A stretch of 12,622 nucleotides of DNA from CAZVCJ01 sp964625745 (lineage in GTDB: Bacteria; Chloroflexota; Anaerolineae; VGOG01). A model generated the notes under the pieces. It saw only the letters and a program-made list of their open reading frames with translations. It searched no databases and was not told the DNA's origin. Below are positions 8,001-12,622 of this stretch, piece after piece. The stretch lies in NCBI GenBank assembly GCA_964625745.1, contig CAZVCJ010000116.1, forward strand, positions 1-12,622. The letters run 5' to 3'. Each line of letters opens with the position of its first letter. Position 1 is the first letter of the stretch. The position numbers were made by a program, and so were the translations under genes.

Positions 8001-9014
8001 GAGGATGAGATTTCCGCAGAGCTGGGGCGGGCCTGGCTCATTGACGAAGCCTGGTCTGAAATCACGCAGCGAGCCTGGCAGTGGCTGAAGGAGATGGAGT
8101 ACGATTTTGAGTACCTGGACGACGACGAAGAAGCCTGCTTTCTTTACATCAGCCAGTGGTTGGAAGGGAAGGGATACGACGAGGAAGCCCTGGCGGTGGA
8201 CCGGGTCTACGCGCGTCGCTGTGTCCTTCGAGAGTGGTTGAAGGAGCGAAGTTACGATCCTGAGGCCATGCTGGTCTTCGAGGGTGATCCGCGCTCCCGG
8301 GCCGAGAGGGAGGAGGCAGACCGTCGGGCGCACACGGTTTGCCTGCGCCTCTGGCTGGAGGAAGCGACTCAGCAACTCAGCAACTCAGCGGCTCAGCGAG
8401 ACGAGGCTACGAGGCTACGAGGCTACGACGCTACGACGTTGAGTGATGAGGAGGTGGAGCTGGAGGCCCTGCGTGTGAGCCGAGAGGCCGGCATCCCGCT
8501 GCCCACTCTGGGTAAGGCTATTCTCTATGACGGCAAAACTGGCCAGCCCTTCGATCAGCCGGTCACGGTTGGCGTTATCCACATGATGAAGTTGAATCAC
8601 CTGGTAGATGACAAGGTGCACGCTCGTTCCACAGGTCCCTATTCTCTGGTTACTCAGCAGCCCTTGGGTGGCAAGGCCCAATTTGGCGGCCAGCGCTTCG
8701 GCGAGATGGAGGTCTGGGCTTTGGAGGCTTATGGGGCTGCTCACACCCTGCAGGAGATGCTCACCATCAAGTCCGACGACGTCGTCGGGCGGGTAAAAAC
8801 TTACGAGGCTATTGTCAAGGGGGAGGAGATCCAAGAACCTGGGGTGCCAGCCTCTTTCAAGGTGCTGGTCAAGGAACTACAGAGCCTGGGCCTCTCCGTG
8901 GAGGCCATTGACGATAACGGAGAGGTCGTCAAGTTAGGGAGGGACGACGAGAAGGAGAGGCTCCCCCGGCTTGGCCTGGGCCTGGGCTTGCCGAGATACG
9001 GCAGAGGAGATTAA
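5049..9014 (+). CDS. rpoB: DNA-directed RNA polymerase beta subunit
   Basis: This is the catalytic beta subunit of RNA polymerase. It is 1321 residues, longer than Bacillus (about 1190) or Thermus (about 1120). The ATG follows GAGG (5039-5042, 6 nt spacing), with a second purine tract at 5028-5034. Conserved blocks run in order: SYARIPDV near the start, GTFIINGTERVVVSQL, the rifampicin-site region SQLSQFMEQTNPLAELTHKR (about 410-429), RPxxxxRERAGFDVRDVH-type fork region, PIETPEGPNIGLI, WEGGNYEDAVLIS, GDKMAGRHGNKG (910-921, active-site Lys912), LGVPGRMNIGQILETHLG, VFDGA (979-983), VDDKVHARSTG (His1191) and QPLGGKAQFGGQRFGEMEVWALEAYGA. Between L992 and L1151 there is an extra segment of about 150 residues made of WLxxxxYD repeats and a low-complexity stretch. 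In the drug pocket, E417 and T430 stand where E. coli has D516 and R529. rpoC does not follow. Confidence 0.98.
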   Translation: MTNNLGCKSYARIPDVHHLHDLIEVQLKSFKWFQEVALQELFDEISPIVSYSGNLELHFPGLDQHMNEEFGLGYRFDEPKYTENECLDRDMTYAAPLYVKVMLYNREIDQPMVQEIFMGDFPVMTESGTFIINGTERVVVSQLIRSPGAYFDAEEDRATGRLLSQAKLIPDRGAWMEFETRKSDYIIVKFNRKRTFPVTVLLRALAAVDDGTGSEILKEGSDEELLELFAEVDNMPDHQYISTTIQQEPPWEPKSGHTVADEALLEFFKKMRPGDPATLDNAREYLKAQLFDENRYNLEKVGRYKLNQRLGLDIPLERRAITREDLVRLVERMIRINNGVEEPDDIDHLGNRRVKTVGELIQNKLRVGLRRMERAVKERMSIRDPEQVTPVALINIRPVVAIIREFFGGSQLSQFMEQTNPLAELTHKRTLSALGPGGLRRERAGFDVRDVHHSHYGRICPIETPEGPNIGLIGRLATYGKVNDFGFIETPYRKVIKLVPNEYEQLVDKTLRAQVLDPESGEVVAEAGTLITPELAGRIAALPLDDDVRIKPVVTNEIVYLTADKEDKYTIAQANARLDDKGQFVSPRISVRRSQRFLFEAAEKVDYIDVSPKQIVGISAALIPFLEHNDANRALMGSNMQRQAVPLISPEVPLVGTGMEWDAAIDSGQVIVAREDGEVVSATGRQIVMAGDDGLHVYPLRRYNRSNQSTCIDQRPTVSRGERIKIGDVLADSSSTDGGELALGQNVLVAFMSWEGGNYEDAVLISESLVREDKFTSIHIEKHEIQARDTRLGSEEITRDIPNVGEEALKDLNEEGIVHIGARVGPNDILVGKITPKGEKELTPEEKLLRAIFGEKAREVRDSSLRLAHGERGKVVDVSGFTRDEHRDLPAGVDKMVRVSVAQRRKITEGDKMAGRHGNKGVISRVLSIEDMPFLSDGTPVEFILNPLGVPGRMNIGQILETHLGWAASRLGFRAISPVFDGADEDEISAELGRAWLIDEAWSEITQRAWQWLKEMEYDFEYLDDDEEACFLYISQWLEGKGYDEEALAVDRVYARRCVLREWLKERSYDPEAMLVFEGDPRSRAEREEADRRAHTVCLRLWLEEATQQLSNSAAQRDEATRLRGYDATTLSDEEVELEALRVSREAGIPLPTLGKAILYDGKTGQPFDQPVTVGVIHMMKLNHLVDDKVHARSTGPYSLVTQQPLGGKAQFGGQRFGEMEVWALEAYGAAHTLQEMLTIKSDDVVGRVKTYEAIVKGEEIQEPGVPASFKVLVKELQSLGLSVEAIDDNGEVVKLGRDDEKERLPRLGLGLGLPRYGRGD
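8365..8440. repeat. Two adjacent 8-bp tandem repeats inside rpoB
   Basis: 8365-8396 is four units of the 8-mer CRACTCAG (the last is CGGCTCAG). 8401-8440 is five units of ACGAGGCT, the last two changed to ACGACGCT and ACGACGTT. They encode residues 1106-1131, a low-complexity stretch (TQQLSNSAAQ, then RDEATRLRGYDATT). Because the unit is not a multiple of three, each copy is read in a different phase, and the gain or loss of a single unit would shift the frame of rpoB. Confidence 0.9.
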
Positions 9015-9031
9015 AATGGGCTTTTTGAGAT

Positions 9032-9060
9032 TTGCTCTTTTTAATCGTTTGTGCTATAAT
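9032..9060 (+). promoter_or_regulatory. Extended -10 promoter for the rpsL-rpsG-fusA-tuf operon
   Basis: TATAAT at 9055-9060 is preceded by TG at 9052-9053, giving a perfect extended -10 (TGCTATAAT). A weak -35 (TTGCTC, 9032-9037) lies at 17 bp. The better hexamer TTGAGA (9025-9030) is too far away, at 24 bp. The predicted start is near 9067. No terminator hairpin separates this promoter from the rpoB stop, so read-through from rpoB is also possible. Confidence 0.75.
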
Positions 9061-9066
9061 AGGCCG

Positions 9067-9334
9067 AAATCGTGAGCCAAACGTTCCCTGGCTCACTCCA
9101 TAGATGAGCGCGTTAGGTTACACCGAGGCCATCGCGACTCTCTAACGATGGCCTCTTTCGGTGAATTTATACCTTGAGTATGCGGATAAGACTTCCGAAG
9201 TGTCGAGGGTGTTTATGCGTTGTGGAGCATAAGCAATGGGCCAATGGATAGCATGGAGTTGAACTTTGGAAACTTCGGAAGTCTGGTATCTGTTCGGCGG
9301 CAAACAGTAGCCGGGCTGGGGAGGAGAGTGTAAC
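9067..9334 (+). promoter_or_regulatory. Long structured 5' leader of the str operon
   Basis: About 268 nt without a credible ORF, containing several foldable elements. (1) GTGAGCCA/TGGCTCAC, 9072-9079 with 9089-9096, loop of 9. (2) CACCGAGGCCATCG (9121-9134) with 9146-9163, a bulged stem of about 14 bp. (3) A closing helix of 9185-9201 with 9272-9290 (13 perfect pairs plus GATA/TATC after a 2-nt bulge), enclosing a small hairpin TTATGC/GCATAA (9213-9218, 9227-9232). It could be a regulatory leader (ribosomal protein or attenuation control). I do not recognise it as a known riboswitch, and there is no T-tract terminator in it. Confidence 0.5.
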
Positions 9335-9766
9335 TTGCCGACTATCAACCAACTGGTCAGAAAGGGACGGAAGAAACAGAAGAAAAAGAGCAAGGCTCCG
9401 GCTTTGCACTACACCTTCAACGCCTTGAAGCAGAAGAGGGAGCGGCGTTCCCAAGGGGCGCCCCAGAAACAGGGCGTCTGCACCCAGGTCAGAACGATGA
9501 CCCCCAAGAAGCCCAACTCCGCTCTGCGCAAGATTGCCAGGGTGCGCCTCACCAATGGCATCGAGGTCACGGCCTACATCCCCGGCGAGGGACACAGCTT
9601 GCAGGAGCACTCGGTGGTCTTGATCCGGGGTGGCCGCGTCAAAGACTTGCCAGGCGTTCGCTATCACGTGATCCGGGGACCCTTGGATTCCACTGGAGTC
9701 GAGGGCCGCTACAGGGGGCGTTCAAAGTATGGTACTAAGATGCCCAAGAAGTCGAGGGAAGAGTAA
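9335..9766 (+). CDS. rpsL: 30S ribosomal protein S12
   Basis: S12 is the decoding-centre protein of the small subunit. It is 143 residues and begins at a TTG codon, supported by the family-typical start PTINQLVRKGR and by AGGAG (9322-9326) 8 nt upstream; no in-frame ATG or GTG fits. It has a basic N-terminal tail (KKQKKKSK), an extra segment of about 15 residues (25-42) relative to E. coli as in Bacillus-type S12, the TPKKPNSALRK loop (K58 equals E. coli K43, the streptomycin site, wild type) and GGRVKDLPGV (K103 and D104, the latter the site methylthiolated by RimO in E. coli). Two Arg of the E. coli QKRGVCTRV motif are Gln here (Q46, Q51). It is the first gene of the str operon, behind its own promoter and leader. 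Confidence 0.98.
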   Translation: MPTINQLVRKGRKKQKKKSKAPALHYTFNALKQKRERRSQGAPQKQGVCTQVRTMTPKKPNSALRKIARVRLTNGIEVTAYIPGEGHSLQEHSVVLIRGGRVKDLPGVRYHVIRGPLDSTGVEGRYRGRSKYGTKMPKKSREE

Positions 9767-9871
9767 GATCACTGCGATGGGCGAAGGTCTCCTGACCGAG
9801 CCCTTTTCGCCTCGGTTGGGAACCTTCGGCGATCAGAAGATCAGAAGTCGAGGGTAGAGTAGGAGTTTAGT
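9767..9871 (+). promoter_or_regulatory. Structured rpsL-rpsG intercistronic region
   Basis: This 105-nt spacer folds into nested stems: CGAAGGT (9782-9788) with ACCTTCG (9822-9828), and inside it ACCGAG (9795-9800) with CTCGGT (9811-9816). In E. coli, S7 represses its operon by binding the rpsL-rpsG spacer, so this may be an S7 target (inference). It also holds GATCAGAA twice in tandem (9831-9846) and a near copy of the rpsL 3' end (9843-9861). AGGAG at 9861-9865 is the rpsG ribosome binding site. Confidence 0.5.
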
Positions 9872-10342
9872 ATGCCTAGACGTTATCGCCCTTCCAAGCG
9901 GGAGATCAAACCCGACACGAAGTACAATAATGTGATGGTGACCAGGTTCATCAACAAGCTGATGAGAGGGGGCAAGAAGAGCCTGGCGACCAGAATCCTC
10001 TACAATTCGTTTGACATCATCGAAGAGGGGATGAAGAAGAGCCCTCTGGATGTGTTTGAGCAGGCCATTGAAAACACAGGCCCAGTCCTGGAGGTTAAGC
10101 CCCGGCGGGTTGGCGGGGCGACCTACCAGATACCGATGGAGGTGCCGCCCGACCGACGATTCTCCCTGGCCGTGCGTTGGCTGTTGCAGTCGGCTCGTAG
10201 CCGCTCTGGCAAGTCAATGGCTGAGAAGTTGGCCAACGAGCTGATGGATGCTGCTCAGGGCACCGGGGCCGCTATCAAAAAGAAGGACGATACCCACAGG
10301 ATGGCTGAAGCCAACAAGGCTTTCGCTCACTACCGGTGGTAA
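9872..10342 (+). CDS. rpsG: 30S ribosomal protein S7
   Basis: S7 is the 16S rRNA 3'-domain assembly protein of the small-subunit head, near the E and P sites. It is 156 residues, the usual bacterial length. The ATG has AGGAG 6 nt upstream. Family signatures are present throughout: MPRRxRPxKREIxPDxKY, a VTRFINKLMRGGKKSLA helix, NTGPVLEVKPRRVGGATYQIP (beta-ribbon and rRNA contact), RRFSLAVRWL, and DTHRMAEANKAFAHYRW at the C-terminus. It lies between rpsL and fusA in the normal str order. It may regulate its own synthesis through the hairpin in front of it. Confidence 0.98.
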   Translation: MPRRYRPSKREIKPDTKYNNVMVTRFINKLMRGGKKSLATRILYNSFDIIEEGMKKSPLDVFEQAIENTGPVLEVKPRRVGGATYQIPMEVPPDRRFSLAVRWLLQSARSRSGKSMAEKLANELMDAAQGTGAAIKKKDDTHRMAEANKAFAHYRW

Positions 10343-10429
10343 CAATGATCAATGACCAAATCCCAATGACCAAACCGTGATGCAATGTTGGTCATTGATC
10401 ATTGGATATTGGATATTGGTCATTGAATA
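10343..10429. repeat. Heptanucleotide repeat array in two orientations between rpsG and fusA
   Basis: 10388-10429 is six consecutive 7-bp units close to TTGGWYA (for example TTGGTCA, TTGATCA, TTGGATA). 10346-10373 is four units in the opposite orientation (TGATCAA, TGACCAA and so on). As a result 10343-10359 and 10388-10404 are a perfect 17-bp inverted repeat with a 28-nt loop. The last unit shares its final A with the fusA ATG at 10429. The repeat fills the whole spacer and leaves no recognisable Shine-Dalgarno sequence for fusA. Confidence 0.85.
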
Positions 10430-12498
10430 TGCCTAGAGAATACCCTTTGGAAAGGATGCGCAACATAGGCATAATTGCCCACATAGACGCGGGCAAGACC
10501 ACTGCTACTGAGCGGGCGCTCTTTTACACAGGCCGTACCCACCGTATGGGAGACGTGGATGATGGCACGACCGTCACCGACTGGATGGATCAGGAGCGGG
10601 AGAGAGGTATAACCATCACCGCTGCGGCCATAACTTGCCATTGGCGCGATCATCAGATTAACATCATTGATACTCCAGGCCACATAGACTTCACCGTTGA
10701 GGTCCAGCGCAGCCTGCGGGTTCTGGACGGCGGCGTCGTCATCTTCGATGCCGTGGCCGGCGTGGAGCCCCAGTCTGAGACCGTCTGGCGACAGGCCGAT
10801 TCCTACCGGGTGCCGCGCATCTGCTTCGTGAACAAGATGGACCGCGTGGGGGCCGACTTCTGGCGCACCATTGAGATGATCGAGGAGAGGCTGGAGGCCA
10901 ATCCCGTGGCCCTGCAGGTGCCGATGGGGATAGAGGGCTCTTTTAGCGGCGTCGTTGATCTCGTCAACATGCAGGCCATCTCCTACAGCGACGAGCTGGG
11001 CGCGGAATCCGAGGTCGGTCCGATACCGGCTGAGTTGCAAGAGGAAGCAGCCCAGAAGCGAGAGCTCTTGCTGGAAAAAGTGGCCGAGACAGACGAGGCC
11101 CTGACCATCAAGTATCTGGAGAGCGAGGAGATCACCGCCGAGGAGTTGCGGCGCGCTCTGCGCCAGGCCACCCTGGACGGCGAATTGACGCCGGTGCTTT
11201 GCGGGTCGGCCCTGCGTAACAAGGGTGTGCAGCCCATGTTGGACGCGGTGGTGGATTACCTGCCTTCGCCGCTGGACATACCGCCCATCGTGGGGATGAA
11301 TCCCAAGACCGAGGCTCAGGAGAGTCGCCCCGCTGATGAGGCCGCACCTTTAGCTGCTCTGGTCTTTAAAATTGTAACCGACCCCTACGTGGGCCGTCTG
11401 GCCTATTTCAGGGTGTACTCAGGCAGGATCAAGGCCAGGGGGGCGGTGCGTAACACCAATAAGAACACAAAAGAACGCATCGGCCGCCTGCTGCGTATGT
11501 ACGCCAACCGCCGCGAGGAGATGGACGAGGTGCTGGCTGGTGACATCGGGGCTACTCTGGGCCTCAAGAACACTTTCACCGGTGAGACCTTGAGTGATTT
11601 CAATCACCCCATTATCCTGGAGAGCATCAAGTTCCCGGAGCCAGTCATCTCAGTGGCCATCGAGCCCCGCACCGAGGCCGATCAGGATAAGATGAGCGAT
11701 GCCTTGAACCGGCTGGCCGAAGAGGATCCGACCTTCAAGGTGAAGACTGACGAGGAAACAGGTCAGACCATCATCTCCGGCATGGGCGAGTTGCACCTGG
11801 AAGTCCTGGTCGAACGTATGCTTAGGGAATTCAAGGTCAGGGCTGGCGTGGGACGCCCTCAGGTGGCATACAAAGAAACCATAACCAAACCGATGCGGGC
11901 CGAGGGGCGGTTTGTCCGTCAGACGGGGGGGCGAGGCCATTACGGCCACGTCTGGCTGGAACTGGAGCCTCTGGAGAAGGGTGGGGGCTTTGAGTTCGAG
12001 AGCAAGCTCGTGGGGGATGTTATCCCAAGGAGTTTTGTCCCCTCCGTGGAGCGAGGCGTTCGAGGGGCTCTGGATAGCGGCGTCTTAGGCGGCTATCCGT
12101 TGATTGATCTAAAGGCTACCCTCGTGGACGGTTCTTACCACGATGTGGATTCCTCGGATTTGGACTTCAAGATCGCCGGCTCTATGGCTTTGCGAAACGG
12201 TGTGCAGCAGGCTGGTCCCGTCCTTTTACAGCCCGTGATGAAGCTGGAGGTGGTAGCGCCCGAAGAGTTTGCGGGCGAGATCATCGGCGATCTGAGCGCA
12301 CGAGGGGCTCAGATTGAGGGCATGAGGCCCCTGAGTGGGGGATTGCAGGCGGTGCAGGCTCACGTGCCGTTGGCGGAGATGTTTGGCTATGCCACCGACC
12401 TCCGATCAAGGACTCAAGGGCGCGGCGTTTTCACCATGGAATTCGATTACTATGACCAGGTGTCGCCCGAAGTTGCGGAGCGGGCCGCCCGGGGATAG
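10429..12498 (+). CDS. fusA: Translation elongation factor G
   Basis: EF-G is the ribosomal translocase GTPase that moves tRNA and mRNA after peptide-bond formation, and acts with ribosome recycling factor in recycling. It is 689 residues (family usually 690-704). I chose the ATG at 10429 (MPREYPLERMRNIGIIAHIDAGKTT) because it fits the family N-terminus; a TTG at 10402 would add nine residues read from the repeat. GTPase motifs: G1 AHIDAGKT (17-24), switch I RERGITIT, G3 DTPGH (81-85, catalytic-type His85), G4 NKMD (135-138), G5 GSAL (259-262). Domain III-V signatures include GMGELHLEVLVERM, the domain IV run GGRGHYGHVWLE, and SYHDVDSSDLDFK. No Shine-Dalgarno sequence is visible; translation may rely on coupling from rpsG or on an accessible start in the repeat. 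tuf follows 42 nt later. Confidence 0.97.
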   Translation: MPREYPLERMRNIGIIAHIDAGKTTATERALFYTGRTHRMGDVDDGTTVTDWMDQERERGITITAAAITCHWRDHQINIIDTPGHIDFTVEVQRSLRVLDGGVVIFDAVAGVEPQSETVWRQADSYRVPRICFVNKMDRVGADFWRTIEMIEERLEANPVALQVPMGIEGSFSGVVDLVNMQAISYSDELGAESEVGPIPAELQEEAAQKRELLLEKVAETDEALTIKYLESEEITAEELRRALRQATLDGELTPVLCGSALRNKGVQPMLDAVVDYLPSPLDIPPIVGMNPKTEAQESRPADEAAPLAALVFKIVTDPYVGRLAYFRVYSGRIKARGAVRNTNKNTKERIGRLLRMYANRREEMDEVLAGDIGATLGLKNTFTGETLSDFNHPIILESIKFPEPVISVAIEPRTEADQDKMSDALNRLAEEDPTFKVKTDEETGQTIISGMGELHLEVLVERMLREFKVRAGVGRPQVAYKETITKPMRAEGRFVRQTGGRGHYGHVWLELEPLEKGGGFEFESKLVGDVIPRSFVPSVERGVRGALDSGVLGGYPLIDLKATLVDGSYHDVDSSDLDFKIAGSMALRNGVQQAGPVLLQPVMKLEVVAPEEFAGEIIGDLSARGAQIEGMRPLSGGLQAVQAHVPLAEMFGYATDLRSRTQGRGVFTMEFDYYDQVSPEVAERAARG

Positions 12499-12540
12499 CA
12501 CACCAGTAATACCACTTTTCAAAGGGAAAGGAGAACTCTG

Positions 12541-12622
12541 ATGGCTAAGGAACATTATGAAAGGACGAAGCCACACGTAAACGTGGGGACGATAGGACAC
12601 GTTGATCATGGCAAGACAACCC
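12541..12622 (+). CDS. tuf: Translation elongation factor Tu, N-terminal part (cut by window end)
   Basis: EF-Tu is the GTPase that delivers aminoacyl-tRNA to the ribosome. Only the first 27 codons are present: MAKEHYERTKPHVNVGTIGH followed by VDHGKTT, the classic start with the G1 loop GHVDHGKTT. The ATG is preceded by AAGGAG (12528-12533) at 7 nt. It is the next gene of the same operon as fusA; the 42-nt gap holds no terminator. Confidence 0.95.
   Translation, partial: MAKEHYERTKPHVNVGTIGHVDHGKTT

Noticed and set aside
8365..8440. Frameshift or pseudogene in rpoB
   Set aside because: The frame stays open through the repeats, and all essential motifs after it (KVHARSTG, QPLGGKAQFGGQRFGEMEVWALEAYGA) are intact.
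10402..10428. Upstream TTG start for fusA
   Set aside because: It would add nine residues encoded by the heptamer repeat that do not fit the EF-G N-terminus, and it has no ribosome binding site.

Overview
The window carries a housekeeping transcription and translation block: rpoB, rpsL, rpsG, fusA and the first 27 codons of tuf, all on the plus strand. Upstream of it lies one very large secreted-protein gene, also on the plus strand. The sequence is GC-rich. RpoB begins with a KSYARIPDV/LIEVQL type N-terminus, S12 has the gram-positive/Thermus type long form, and the secreted protein ends in a YLPLVLRN-type tail that I associate with exported proteins of Chloroflexota. Together these suggest a Chloroflexota bacterium, probably Anaerolineae-like. 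That assignment is an inference from protein style, not a database result.

Layout. 1-116: a fragment of a short intergenic inverted repeat and a strong ribosome binding site. 117-4286: an exported 1389-residue mosaic protein (fibrinogen-related domain, three copies of a beta-sandwich, a seven-blade YVTN-like propeller, a second set of YYAVLDSAG repeats). 4287-5048: a repeat-rich intergenic region with two hairpins, two identical 120-bp G/C-skewed repeats, a perfect TTGACA-N17-TATAAT promoter and a 111-bp palindromic element that lies inside the predicted rpoB leader. 5049-9014: rpoB, with an extra segment of about 150 residues near its C-terminus. 9015-9334: an extended -10 promoter and a long, structured leader. 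9335-12498: rpsL, rpsG and fusA. 12541 to the end: tuf start.

The genes supply the RNA polymerase beta subunit, two 30S proteins, EF-G and EF-Tu, the usual str-operon content. rpoC, which normally follows rpoB, is not present; a promoter and leader stand in its place. The most unusual theme is that short repeats have entered this core region. 8-bp tandem repeats sit inside the rpoB reading frame, a 7-bp array in two orientations runs into the fusA start codon, and transposon-like palindromes sit in the rpoB leader. No new defence or metabolic system is visible. The best candidates for something undescribed are the repeat-built RpoB insertion, the structured str leader and the C-terminal tail of the secreted protein.
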